Source of the DNA: Hemibagrus wyckioides
Taxonomy: Eukaryota; Chordata; Actinopteri; Siluriformes; Bagridae
Direction of reading: 5' to 3'
Assembly (NCBI RefSeq): GCF_019097595.1
Contig: NC_080731.1
Coordinates: 13,626,071-13,690,070, forward strand
DNA: 64,000 bases
This document shows, piece after piece, positions 24,401 through 33,760 of this stretch. A model generated the notes under the pieces. That model saw only the letters and a program-made list of their open reading frames with translations, was not told the origin of the DNA and searched no databases. Within the stretch, counting starts at the first letter, position 1. Every line of letters begins with the position of its first letter. The translations under genes and the position numbers were made by a program.

Positions 24401-26996
24401 TGACAACTTTACGCAACACACTATGCATTGTAACCATGTGTTTATTTATACTACTAGGTTGAAGGATAATGCACAGTCAGCATGTAAAAGAAGCCTTTAT
24501 ATAAAGTGTATATAGGATCAGTCTACTGGTTTAAAGCAGGACTGCAGGATTTGTATTTAGAGATATAAATGACTGATATATATGATTCTCTCTATCTTTT
24601 TCAAATTGACATACTAACAAACCAGTGAATATTTTGCATCTTTCATATCTTTTTTCCTTTATTTATTTATTTTTACCTGTGGATATCATAGTCTCGGCAG
24701 GAAAGGCAGCAGCTTGAAAGGCTCAGAGAACTGGATTTTCAGCTGCAGCTGAAAGACCTGGAACTGAAGAGACTAAGGCAGGAACAAAAAAGGCAAGCGA
24801 AAATGCAGAAGAAACACCAGAAGTCATCCAGGAAGGTAAGATATGTAATTATTAACTTATGTAACTATAACGGTAAAATTATGGTGAGCATTAGGGCTGT
24901 CTAACAGAGGTCTGCAGGTTTTGTATTTAGAAATGCTTGGTGCCACCATACTACATCATGGGTATGGTGATCCTAGGGTGATAAACCGTTGTTTAAGAAC
25001 AGTGTTCTTTTTGTGCCTAACATTTTTTGGAATTATGCCACAAAAGTTCTACCTTGGTATCATAAGCCCTTAACACATTTGCCACCAGACAGTTTGATCT
25101 GCCACCTGGGGCAAGGCCATTGATGACAAGGTGTATAAATAGGTCATAATTTTTTGTTTGCTTTTCATTTGTTTTGTTGGTTGCTATATCGTTTTTCAAA
25201 AACCCTGTAATTTTAATTGAGGCTTTTTAATATCCACTATACATTTACACTAGAGGGGAAATTAGCTTTTTCTGCTATCCCATATTTTTACGGAGTCTCA
25301 GGTGGATTGAAATCCTGACCATTTAGTGAAGCTCACCTATTGAGCCAGCACTACCAATAGCATCATTAATAGAAAGGGTCAGGATGGCGGACTGAACAGA
25401 GTGGCATTGAGGCTCTTTCACAGGAGAATTTGCCACTTGTAGAAGACTGTTGCACCGTCCTGTTTATTGCTTGCATTTAATCACATAAAAATATACACTA
25501 TATTGCCAAAAGTATTCGCTCACCCATCCAAATAATCAGAATCAGGTGTTCCAATCACTTCCATGGCCACAGGTGTATAAAATCAAGCACCTAGGCATGC
25601 AGACTGTTTTACAAACATTTGTGAAAGAATGGGTCGCTCTCAGGAGCTCAGTGAATTCCAGCGTGGAACTGTGATAGGATGCCACCTGTGCAACAAATCC
25701 AGTCGTGAAATTTCCTCGCTCCTAAATATTCCACAGTCAACTGTCAGCTGTATTATAAGAACGTGGAAGTGTTTGGGAACGACAGCAACTCAGCCACGAA
25801 GTGGTAGGCCACGTAAACTGACGGAGCGGGGTCAGCGGATGCTGAGGCGCATAGTGCGAAGAGGTCGCCAACTTTCTGCAGAGTCAATCGCTACAGACCT
25901 CCAAACTTCATGTGGCCTTCAGATTAGCTCAAGAACAGTGCGCAGAGAGCTTCATGGAATGGGTTTCCATGGCCGAGCAGCTGCATCCAAGCCATACATC
26001 ACCAAGTGCAATGCAAAGCGTCGGATGCAGTGGTGTAAAGCACGCCGCCACTGGACTCTAGAGCAGTGGAGACGCGTTCTCTGGAGTGACGAATCGCGCT
26101 TCTCCATCTGGCAATCTGATGGACGAGTCTGGGTTTGGCGGTTGCCAGGAGAACGGTACTTGTCTGACTGCATTGTGCCAAGTGTAAAGTTTGGTGGAGG
26201 GGGGATTATGGTGTGGGGTTGTTTTTCAGGAGCTGGGCTTGGCCCCTTAGTTTCAGTGAAAGGAACTCTGAATGCTTCAGCATACCAAGACATTTTGGAC
26301 AATTCCATGCTCCCAACTTTGTGGGAACAGTTTGGAGCTGGCCCCTTCCTCTTCCAACATGACTGTGCACCAGTGCACAAAGCAAGGTCCATAAAGACAT
26401 GGATGACAGAGTCTGGTGTGGATGAACTTGACTGGCCTGCACAGAGTCCTGACCTCAACCCGATAGAACACCTTTGGGATGAATTAGAACGGAGACTGAG
26501 AGCCAGGCCTTCTCGTCCAACATCAGTGTGTGACCTCACAAATGCACTTCTGGAAGAATGGTCAAAAATTCCCATAAACACACTCCTAAACCTTGTGGAC
26601 AGCCTTCCCAGAAGAGTTGAAGCTGTTATAGCTGCAAAGGGTGGACCGACGTCATATTGAACCCTATGGATTAGGAATGGGATGTCACTTAAGTTTATAT
26701 GCGAGTCAAGGCAGGTGAGCGAATACTTTTGGAAATGTAGTGTATCTCTTTTATATTTTAAGCATCACAATGACATTGATAAACAAATGGGGAGTGGTGG
26801 AGGACACAAACAGAGGTTTTAAGCCAGAAGAGTGTGTGTATTTGTGTGTGCAACTGCCGTTAAGCTGAATGGGGATTTCACTTTATACATAGCCACACAT
26901 AACCACAGTATCCTAGTGAGGACTTTTACATGGCATCACTGAATGATACCTAGCAAGCTCTCTCAGATTAGATTCATTCAGATACATTATTCACCC

Positions 26997-27036
<40 letters not shown>

Positions 27037-30000
27037 ACTCTTAGAATAATGTGTTCTCTGTAATATGCACCAGCATTTTAAGTACATGTTTAATCTAAAT
27101 AAAGTTTTGTAGTGCTTGTCATGGTGTGCTTCATAACACAGTTCAACTAATAGCTATTTAACTTCGTAGCCATCTATCACATTTTATACATTTTGTCTAT
27201 TAGTTATAGTCAAAGCTGTTTTATTTGGAGATAAATGTATTTCAAAGATTTATGCATATTTTGTACTAATACATGTACAAATTGAGAAAGTCTTTTTTTT
27301 TAAATACAGGGACTGAGAGAGAGTTATAATAAGTACAGAGTGGAAGACAGCCTGGAAGATATGGAAGAGAAGAGATATACAGAAGATTTTGGAGACAGCC
27401 TGACAGATGAATTGACCTCATCAGAGGAGAGTTTTGCACAGCAACATCAAGAGAAAAGGAAATGTGATGAATACAAGAAAATGGCCATGCTGCAGAACAA
27501 TAGCAATAAGCAGCAAAATGTGACACAGATAGAAATAAAAGAAAAGAATCAGAGGAGGGAGAAGGAACAAAAAAGGCAAGAGATAATGGAGAGGAAACAT
27601 CAGAAAGCATCGAGGGAGGTAAGATATGTGATTATTAACTTATGTAACTATAGTAATAAAATTATGTCGAGCATAAGGGCTGCAGCTAATGATTATTTTG
27701 ATAATTGGTTAATCTATTGAGATTTATTTTGGATTAATCAAAGTCATTAATTAATCAGGTTATTTTTAACAGACACCAAAACGTTTTTAAAAAAGAATTT
27801 CTTTGCAGCATTTCAGTCAACTAGTACTACTACAAGAAGAATTAACTAGGATTAATTGAATCACATATCGCCAGTGTAACATTACGGATATTTATCAGAT
27901 AATCTGTCGGCGCACAGCACAAGTCAGGAGTGTTTATATCAAACCAAAATGACACGTTTTCTGAAAACAATAATAAAGGCAAAATAAATGCTGTATTTGC
28001 TAGATTTCTTGCTAGCTGAAACTCTTAGATGCAGTGTTTATTTTGCTTGTAGTGTTTGCCTGAGCTGAATAATTTTGGCTGTTTTGGAAATACAAAATAA
28101 GTATATGTATACAAAATTTCTAATATAAGCGCATATTTTGTACTAATGTACTAATTGAGAGAGTCTTTTTTTTTAAATACAGGGACTGAGAGAGAGTTAT
28201 AATAAGTACAGAGTGGCCAGCCTGGAAGATATGGAGAAGAAGAAATATATTGAAGATTTTGAAGACAGTCTGACAGATGAGGATCTAGAATGGGAATTGA
28301 CCTCATCAGAGGAGAGTTTTGCACAGCAACATCAAGAGAGGAGTAAACGTGAATACAGGACAGAGATAAAGGAGGGATTAAGAAAGGAGAAAATTCTGCA
28401 GGTAAAGCCAAGGAATAGCGAACTTGCTGCTGAAAAAGAGATGGCAGACGTGAAAAAAATGGCCATGCTGGAGAACAATAGCAATAAGCAGAGAAATGTG
28501 ACACGGATAGAAATAAAAGAAAAGAATCGGAGAACTGAAGAATCACTTCAAGACATCAAGGAACATAAAGAACCTAAACAGGTTTTAGAAACAGATGAGG
28601 GACAGCTTGTGATCCATAAAATGCAGAAGCCAGGGCAGAAACTTGTGGAGAAAAGTAGGGAAATTATGCCAGAGGTGGGGATAACCAAAGAGACAGAAAG
28701 GCACATCTCTGAAGTAAGAGAGAAGGCAAAAGCAGAGACTGAAATTCTGACAGAGAAACGAACAGAGATTAAGACTGAGCAGGAGAAAAGACAGTGGAAG
28801 CTGCTCCAAGAACCGCTCTCAACAATGGAAAAGGAGAAAAATGCAAAAAAGCAGAAATGCAAGTGGATAGAGGTGCAGTCTGGTAAGGAAACACAAGTAA
28901 TGGAAGAAGGAGATATGGCCCTGCTAGAGAAAATGGAGAGAGCAGCAGAGAGCGATAGACAGGACATGGACTGTCAGCTAATGAAAGAGAGACAAATAGA
29001 AGGAGAGTTGCAAATGAACAAGACAGAGATAGAGAGAGAGGAACAGCAAGTAGTAGTGACAGAAGAAGAGGATGATGAATTCTGGGATACAGCAGCCCTG
29101 CCAAAGTCACAGAAGGTTTCACCCAAAAATGAAGAAAGATCTGAAAGAGATGTAGAACTGCAAAGCAGCCAGCTGATAAAAGTAAAGACCTGTGAGAGCC
29201 AGGACATGGAGAGACAGCTGTTGGAAAAAGAAAGACAAGTATCAAAGGAGTCACACTTTCACCAGACTGAGATAGGGAAAGAGAAACAAGAATTGGTCCT
29301 GATGGAGGTAGAGGACGAGGACTTCTGGGATACAGCAGAGCTGCCAAAGTCAGAGAAGGCTTCACCCCAAAATGAAGAAAGATCTGAAAGAGGTGTAGAA
29401 CTGCAAAGCAACCTGGATAAAAAGGTGCAGAGAAAAGAAGAGGTGGTCCTGGAAACTGAGAAGCAAAGACGTGAGGAACAAATAAAAGAAAGACAAGAAA
29501 GACCGTTGACGATTCAAGACATGCAGGATGCAAGACAGAAACATGCAGAAATGGAAAAAAAATGCAAGAAAGAGCTGACGGAAAAGATGCTCTTTCAGAC
29601 AGAGAGCCCAGCATTGCAGAAAAATGTGATATGGGGCAGGAGGAGTGGAAACAGTCACTCAATCCCAGTAAATACGGAACACCATCAGGAAAGCTCTGAA
29701 CAGGGGAAAGAACATCAGAAGCATGTGGGAAGAAACCGTCATCTGAACACAATGAAGGAGGGAATAAAGTCTGTGCTACAGGAGTTGGACTGCCCGAAAG
29801 TGATGGATGGACTCCAATTAAAAGGAACAGAAGAGGTAATTAACAAACAGCTGATAAAAGTAAATACCTTTGAGAGACTGGACGTGGAGAGACAGCTGTT
29901 GGAAAAAGAAAGACAAGTAACAAAGGAGTCAAAATTTCACCAGACAGAGATAGGGAAAGAGAAACAAGAATTGGTCCTGATGGAGGTAGAGGACGAGGAC

Positions 30001-31632
30001 TTCTGGGATACAGCAGAGCTGCCAAAGTCAGAGAAGGCTTCACCCCAAAATGAAGAAAGATCTGAAAGAGGTGTAGAACTGCAAAGCAACCTGGATAAAA
30101 AGGTGCAGAGAAAAGAAGAGGTGGTCCTGGAAACTGAGAAGCAAAGACGTGAGGAACAAATAAAAGAAAGACAAGAAAGACCGTTGACGATTCAAGACAT
30201 GCAGGATGCAAGACAGAAACATGCAGAAATGGAAAAAAAATGCAAGAAAGAGCTGACGGAAAAGATGCTCTTTCAGACAGAGAGCCCAGCATTGCAGAAA
30301 AATGTGATATGGGGCAGGAGGAGTGGAAACAGTCACTCAATCCCAGTAAATACGGAACACCATCAGGAAAGCTCTGAACAGGGGAAAGAACATCAGAAGC
30401 ATGTGGGAAGAAACCGTCATCTGAACACAATGAAGGAGGGAATAAAGTCTGTGCTACAGGAGTTGGACTGCCCGAAAGTGATGGATGGACTCCAATTAAA
30501 AGGAACAGAAGAGGTAATTAACAAACAGCTGATAAAAGTAAATACCTTTGAGAGACTGGACGTGGAGAGACAGCTGTTGGAAAAAGAAAGACAAGTAACA
30601 AAGGAGTCAAAATTTCACCAGACAGAGATAGGGAAAGAGAAACAAGAATTGGTCCTGATGGAGGTAGAGGACGAGGACTTCTGGGATACAGCAGAGCTGC
30701 CAAAGTCAGAGAAGGCTTCACCCCAAAATGAAGAAAGATCTGAAAGAGGTGTAGAACTGAAACATGCAGAAATGGAAAAAAAATGCAAGAAAGAGCTGAC
30801 GGAAAAGATGCTCTTTCAGACAGAGAGCCCAGCATTGCAGAAAAATGTGATATGGGGCAGGAGGAGTGGAAACAGTCCCTTAATCCCAGTAAATACGGAA
30901 CACCATCAGGAAAGCTCTGAACAGGGGAAAGAACATCAGAAGCATGTGGGAAGAAACCGTCATCTGGACACAATGAAGGAGGGAATAAAGTCTGTGCTAC
31001 AGGAGTTGGACTGCCCGAAAGTGATGGATGGACTCCAATTAAAAGGAACAGAAGAGGTAATTAACAAACAGCTGATAAAAGTAAATACCTTTGAGAGACT
31101 GGACGTGGAGAGACAGCTGTTGGAAAAAGAAAGACAAGTAACAAAGGACTCAAAATTTCACCAGACTGAGAAGGGGAAAGAGAAACAAGAATTGGTCCTG
31201 ATGGAGGTAGAGGACGAGGACTTCTGGGATACAGCAGAGCTGCCAAAGTCAGAGAAGGCTTCACCCCAAAATGGGAGAAGATCTGAAAGAGGTGTAGAAC
31301 TGAAACATGCAGAAATGGAAAGAAACTGCAAGAAAGAGCTGACGGAAAAGATGCTCTTTCAGACAGAGAGCCCAGCATTGCAGAAAAATGTGATATGGGG
31401 CAGGAGGAGTGGAAACAGTCCCTTAATCCCAGTAAATACGGAACACCATCAGGAAAGCTCTGAACAGGGGAAAGAACATCAGAAGCATGTGGGAAGAAAC
31501 CGTCATCTGGACACAATGAAGGAGGGAATAAAGTCTGTGCTGCAGGACACAAGACAGAAAAATTCAGAAATGCAAAACAAACAGGAGCTGTGGCAGAAGC
31601 TGTTCTCTCAGTCAGTGAGCACATCATTGTGA
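18006..31632 (+). CDS. Unnamed long charged coiled-coil protein with internal 226-residue repeats
   Basis: Predicted coding exons are 18006-18401, 24692-24835, 27310-27618 and 28183-31632, all joined in phase 0. This gives about 1432 residues. The ATG has a good context (A at -3, G at +4). After a short hydrophobic opening ([15 protein letters not shown]) and an NKRRRQ basic patch, the protein is almost all Glu, Lys, Arg and Gln heptad-like sequence, predicting long coiled coils or single alpha-helices. It has no enzyme domain and I recognise no family member. Exons 1 and 2 end in homologous stretches ([18 protein letters not shown] versus [18 protein letters not shown]), and exons 3 and 4 both begin [11 protein letters not shown]. 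The last exon holds tandem repeats, each with an [16 protein letters not shown] motif. Its function is unknown; a cytoskeletal or scaffold role is only a guess. Near-identity of the repeats with an open frame suggests the frame is maintained. Confidence 0.7.
18406..18540 (+). repeat. CT / CTGT microsatellite next to a splice donor
   Basis: Long (CT)n with interspersed TGTC blocks, starting only four bases after the exon 1 donor. Any read-through translation of it is an artefact of the intron. Confidence 0.95.
18899..18968. repeat. Near-perfect 35-bp inverted repeat (hairpin)
   Basis: Arms 18899-18933 and 18934-18968 are reverse complements with two mismatches and no loop spacer. The centre is ATATATAT. 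It lies in the left part of the hAT element. Confidence 0.9.
19115..19616. mobile_element. MITE-like repeat with GCTGCG ends inside the hAT element
   Basis: The block opens GCTGCGTAATTCGCC and ends with the inverted GGACGCAGC. Internal words (TATGTACTTTTTTG, GGGACATACTACGAGG, GGGCATACTAATTC) are typical of a high-copy teleost DNA repeat that I recognise but cannot name. Its last five bases became the target duplication of the LTR element. Its own target duplication is not resolved. Confidence 0.5.
19617..19993 (+). repeat. 5' LTR of the chromovirus
   Basis: 377 bp. It contains a TATA-like GTATTTAAG near 19703 and an AATAAA signal near 19941. By eye it differs from the 3' LTR at about nine positions plus one single-base indel. 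Confidence 0.9.
19938..22950 (+). pseudogene. Chromovirus gag-pol remnant
   Basis: The gag start is in a frame that shifts near 20110 and again near 20384. From 20384 to 21718 one frame carries late gag, the zinc knuckle [14 protein letters not shown], the protease motif [13 protein letters not shown] and the opening of reverse transcriptase ([18 protein letters not shown]). At about 21630 it runs into unrelated joining sequence where the catalytic core is deleted. The integrase follows in another frame (21691-22380): a zinc-binding HHCC region, then a D-D-E core with SDRGPQFTS and NGQAERLNE. After two stops the C-terminal part (22531-22950) ends in a chromodomain ([18 protein letters not shown]). 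Nonfunctional as it stands. Confidence 0.85.
23019..23396 (+). repeat. 3' LTR of the chromovirus
   Basis: 378 bp, nearly identical to the 5' LTR. The TATA-like word is altered (TATTTTAG). It is preceded by the polypurine run GAGGGGGGGG near 23007-23015. Confidence 0.9.
23519..23746 (-). pseudogene. hAT transposase fragment with BED zinc finger
   Basis: A 75-residue frame carries [18 protein letters not shown] and SNLRKHIE. This is the Cys-x2-Cys ... His-x-x-x-His spacing of the BED finger that opens hAT transposases. The rest of the enzyme, including the catalytic and dimerisation regions, is absent from the element. The fragment alone could at most bind DNA. Confidence 0.7.
24692..24835 (+). 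CDS. Coiled-coil gene, exon 2 (duplicated cassette)
   Basis: 48 codons, phase 0 at both ends, from [11 protein letters not shown] to KKHQKSSRK. It is too short to appear as a long frame. It was found by similarity to the end of exon 1, by a TTTTTACCTG...CATAG acceptor and by a donor followed by the same intron sequence (GTAAGATATGTAATTATTAAC) as follows exon 3. It could be skipped without changing frame. Confidence 0.75.
25496..26742 (+). mobile_element. Tc1/mariner transposon, complete
   Basis: The element starts CACTATATTGCCAAAAGTATTCGCTCACC and ends with the inverted GGTGAGCGAATACTTTTGGAAATGTAGTG. It is flanked on both sides by TA. At 1247 bp, with one uninterrupted transposase gene, it has the size and layout of an intact Tc1-family element. 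It lies in the intron between exons 2 and 3 of the coiled-coil gene, in the same orientation. Confidence 0.92.
25629..26660 (+). CDS. Tc1-family transposase, full length (343 residues)
   Basis: It cuts and pastes the surrounding transposon into TA sites in the nucleus. The N-terminus has paired helix-turn-helix motifs ([18 protein letters not shown], then [19 protein letters not shown]). The [10 protein letters not shown] hook lies between the two DNA-binding domains at about residue 60, and a second HTH ([20 protein letters not shown]) follows. The catalytic DDE residues are visible: Asp in VLWSDESRF, Asp in [11 protein letters not shown], and Glu in [10 protein letters not shown], with 34 residues between the last two. 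The [12 protein letters not shown] glycine box is present. The length is typical of Tc1 enzymes. No stop or frameshift is present, which is uncommon among fish Tc1 copies. Activity is not shown by sequence alone. Confidence 0.93.
   Translation: MGRSQELSEFQRGTVIGCHLCNKSSREISSLLNIPQSTVSCIIRTWKCLGTTATQPRSGRPRKLTERGQRMLRRIVRRGRQLSAESIATDLQTSCGLQISSRTVRRELHGMGFHGRAAASKPYITKCNAKRRMQWCKARRHWTLEQWRRVLWSDESRFSIWQSDGRVWVWRLPGERYLSDCIVPSVKFGGGGIMVWGCFSGAGLGPLVSVKGTLNASAYQDILDNSMLPTLWEQFGAGPFLFQHDCAPVHKARSIKTWMTESGVDELDWPAQSPDLNPIEHLWDELERRLRARPSRPTSVCDLTNALLEEWSKIPINTLLNLVDSLPRRVEAVIAAKGGPTSY
26997..27035. repeat. ATT microsatellite
   Basis: Perfect (ATT)n tract in the intron before exon 3 of the coiled-coil gene. 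Confidence 0.95.
27310..27618 (+). CDS. Coiled-coil gene, exon 3 (duplicated cassette)
   Basis: 103 codons, phase 0 at both ends, opening [20 protein letters not shown] and ending [13 protein letters not shown]. Its first half matches the start of exon 4. Its tail ([19 protein letters not shown]) matches the tails of exons 1 and 2. It therefore looks like a compact version of exon 4's start fused to the end of exons 1 and 2. The flanking introns are also duplicated. Confidence 0.8.
28183..31632 (+). CDS. Coiled-coil gene, exon 4 with the internal repeat array
   Basis: 1149 codons, open throughout. It opens [20 protein letters not shown], then runs through unique charged sequence to about 29169. 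Repeat copies start at 29170, 29848, 30526 and 31069, with an older divergent half-unit before them. The frame ends TSL-stop at 31630-31632. Sequence after the stop is a decayed further repeat unit. The open minus-strand frames across the array are mirror artefacts of the repeat. Confidence 0.8.
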   Translation, partial: GLRESYNKYRVASLEDMEKKKYIEDFEDSLTDEDLEWELTSSEESFAQQHQERSKREYRTEIKEGLRKEKILQVKPRNSELAAEKEMADVKKMAMLENNSNKQRNVTRIEIKEKNRRTEESLQDIKEHKEPKQVLETDEGQLVIHKMQKPGQKLVEKSREIMPEVGITKETERHISEVREKAKAETEILTEKRTEIKTEQEKRQWKLLQEPLSTMEKEKNAKKQKCKWIEVQSGKETQVMEEGDMALLEKMERAAESDRQDMDCQLMKERQIEGELQMNKTEIEREEQQVVVTEEEDDEFWDTAALPKSQKVSPKNEERSERDVELQSSQLIKVKTCESQDMERQLLEKERQVSKESHFHQTEIGKEKQELVLMEVEDEDFWDTAELPKSEKASPQNEERSERGVELQSNLDKKVQRKEEVVLETEKQRREEQIKERQERPLTIQDMQDARQKHAEMEKKCKKELTEKMLFQTESPALQKNVIWGRRSGNSHSIPVNTEHHQESSEQGKEHQKHVGRNRHLNTMKEGIKSVLQELDCPKVMDGLQLKGTEEVINKQLIKVNTFERLDVERQLLEKERQVTKESKFHQTEIGKEKQELVLMEVEDEDFWDTAELPKSEKASPQNEERSERGVELQSNLDKKVQRKEEVVLETEKQRREEQIKERQERPLTIQDMQDARQKHAEMEKKCKKELTEKMLFQTESPALQKNVIWGRRSGNSHSIPVNTEHHQESSEQGKEHQKHVGRNRHLNTMKEGIKSVLQELDCPKVMDGLQLKGTEEVINKQLIKVNTFERLDVERQLLEKERQVTKESKFHQTEIGKEKQELVLMEVEDEDFWDTAELPKSEKASPQNEERSERGVELKHAEMEKKCKKELTEKMLFQTESPALQKNVIWGRRSGNSPLIPVNTEHHQESSEQGKEHQKHVGRNRHLDTMKEGIKSVLQELDCPKVMDGLQLKGTEEVINKQLIKVNTFERLDVERQLLEKERQVTKDSKFHQTEKGKEKQELVLMEVEDEDFWDTAELPKSEKASPQNGRRSERGVELKHAEMERNCKKELTEKMLFQTESPALQKNVIWGRRSGNSPLIPVNTEHHQESSEQGKEHQKHVGRNRHLDTMKEGIKSVLQDTRQKNSEMQNKQELWQKLFSQSVSTSL
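29170..31545 (+). repeat. Intra-exonic tandem repeat, 678/678/543 bp units
   Basis: Four copies begin at the codons QLIKV at 29170, 29848, 30526 and 31069. The first two periods are 678 bp (226 codons). The third copy is 543 bp, having lost exactly 135 bp (45 codons, QSNLDKK to QDARQ). The fourth has the same loss and breaks off near 31545. Copies 1 and 2 differ only in about the first 110 bases. Copies 2 and 3 look identical by eye outside the deletion and a few substitutions near its end. All length changes are multiples of three. Confidence 0.9.
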
Positions 31633-32200
31633 GAAGAGAAACAGAAAGGGCTAGTGACAGGAGGAAATATCGTGGACAATGCTAGAGCATCTCTGAGACG
31701 CTAAAAGCCTACCAAAGCCTGGGGATATTCAGAAAAGTTTACCCAGACATGAAGAAAAATCTGAAATAAATAAAGAACAACAAATTAATCTGAATGAAAT
31801 GATCCTGAGAAAAGAAGGATACACAAGACAGAAACATGCAGAAATGCAAAAAAACAAAAAACAAACCATGATGCAGAAGCTCTTCCCTCAGTCAGTGAGC
31901 CCATCATTGTGAGAAGAGAAACAGAAAGGGCTACTGACAGAACAACTCGATGGAGATAGCTGTGACCTTATGAGTAAGTTTTTGTCCACTTTTCACTGTA
32001 ATATCAAATATTTTTCAAAAGAAATACATTCTTACCGTACCAACATACCTGATTCTCAACTCATCCTTTACCTAAACAGGAACTACTCGTCAATGTGTAA
32101 CTGAGGCAGCAATTCACGAGCAAAAAAGAGAGGAACTGTATGAGAAAGAGAAAAAAAGGAGCTTATGTCCTGCTGGAGAACTTGGGAAAACAACTTGAAA
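31633..32200 (+). other. 3' end of the coiled-coil gene: decayed repeat unit and possible last exon
   Basis: After the stop, the sequence GAGAAGAGAAACAGAAAGGGCTA occurs twice (31633 and 31911). Each copy is preceded by the same TCATTGTGA. Between them is a worn, frame-broken copy of the repeat unit. A donor-like CTTATGA|GTAAGT (31975/31976) and an acceptor TACCTAAACAG at 32080 join in a consistent phase. They lead to an open stretch TRQCVTEAAIHEQKREELYE ending GELGKTT-stop at about 32200. This may be a true last exon in another isoform, or an ancestral one now lying in the 3' UTR. Confidence 0.4.
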
Positions 32201-32722
32201 AAGTGCATATTATTACATTCGCTAAGAGAAAAATGTTTTTTTCATTGAATGTGTTCTTGCACCACAGTGCATGTCATATTTACTAAAATGTTACTTTCCA
32301 TCTGGTTTAGAATGCCTGCAGGAGAGAGCGACATTCGTTGGAATACTTTTGGGAGCCGTCATAAGGCAGCATTATTATAAGTCCCACATGGGGGTAAGTG
32401 AGATATTATCATTGACAATTCCAGATACAGTTGTGGTCAAAATAATAGCAGACCAACATCACTAACCAGATCAATCACTGTTTTTAGTAGAAATGATATT
32501 TCTACATAGCAAATATTTTACTAGTAGGTGTAGTAGAGAAATAGAAAACCAACAGACCCAACAATAATGACATGCATGTTGCTGATTCTGTGTAATTGAA
32601 ATACTAATTGAAAAGGGTGTGTTTAAAGTAATAGCAGTGAGGAGTTCAATTAGAGAGGTAAATTATTCTGTGAAAAAACTGGTGTCAAACAAGTGTCCCT
32701 TATTTAAGGACGAAGGCAGCAA

Positions 32723-33664
32723 ATGTTGAACTGTGCATTTCTCTCTGAAAGAGGACAGCGTACTTTGATTGAACAGTTGACTAGAGAGGGGAAAACATAT
32801 AAAGAAGTGCAGAAAATGATAGACTGCTTAGCTAAAATGATATCAAATGCTTTAAAATGGCAAATAAATCCAGAAAGTCGTGGAAGGGAACGGAAAACTA
32901 CCATTCGAATGGATCGAAGAATAGATAAAATGGCAAAAACTCAGCCAATGGTCATCTCCAGGGTGATCAAAGAAAGTCTATGTGAAGCCAAGCTATCGGC
33001 AAGAAGCCCCTGCAAAGTCCCACTGTTAAAAAAATGAAACATGCTGAAGAGGTTACAATTTGCCAAAGAACACATTGACTGGTGCAATATTTTGTGGACT
33101 GATGAAAGCAAGGTTCTTTTTGGGTCTAGGGGCCACAGACAGTTTGTCAGACGACCACCAAACACTGAATTCAAGCCACAGTACACTGTGAAGACAGTGA
33201 AGCATGGTGGCGCAAGCATCACGATATGGGCATATTTCTCATACTATGGTGTTGGGCCTATTTATCTCATTCCAGAGATCATGGATCAGTTTGAGTACAT
33301 TAAAATACTTAAAGAGGTCATGTTGCATTATGCCGAAGAGGAAATGCCCTTGAAATGGGTGTTTCAACAAGACAATGACCCCAAACACACCAGTAAACAA
33401 GCAGCATCTTGGTTCCAGACCAACAAGATTAACGGTATGGAGTGGCCAGCCCAATCCCCGGACCTTAATCCAATAGAAAACTTGTGGGGTGACATCAAAA
33501 ATGCTGTTTCTGAGGCAAAAACCAGAACTGCAGAGGAACTGTGGTGTGTAGTGCAGTCATCCTGGGCTGGAATACCTGTTCACGGGTGCCAGAAGTTGGT
33601 GGACTGCATGCAACACAGATGTGAAGCAGTTCTCAGAAATCATGGCTGTACAACTAAATATTAG
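32723..33664 (+). pseudogene. Tc1-like transposase with one in-frame stop and small deletions
   Basis: One frame runs across the region, interrupted by a single TGA at 33035-33037. The N-terminal half has a helix-turn-helix-like region, then RIDKMAKTQPMVISRVIKES. The C-terminal half has the catalytic Asp in NILWTDESKV, Asp in FQQDNDPKHT and Glu in PDLNPIENLW, with 34 residues between the last two. Short in-frame losses relative to the family are likely near residues 85-90 and before the first catalytic Asp. The copy is inactive. Confidence 0.85.
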
Positions 33665-33760
33665 TTCAGTAATTCCCAAGAAAGCTAAATCTTGAAGCAT
33701 TTTTCAGTTTATACAGTAAATATTTGACTTTGTAAAGAAACATGCAGACACTTGGTCCAC

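Noticed and set aside
25952..26581. 209-residue minus-strand frame
   Set aside because: Antisense of the intact Tc1 transposase gene, with no independent features.
28548..31627. Long minus-strand open frames (up to 327 residues) across the coiled-coil gene
   Set aside because: They repeat with the same 678-bp period and are Ser/Leu/Phe-rich mirror images of Glu/Lys-rich codons. No domain or splice context supports them.
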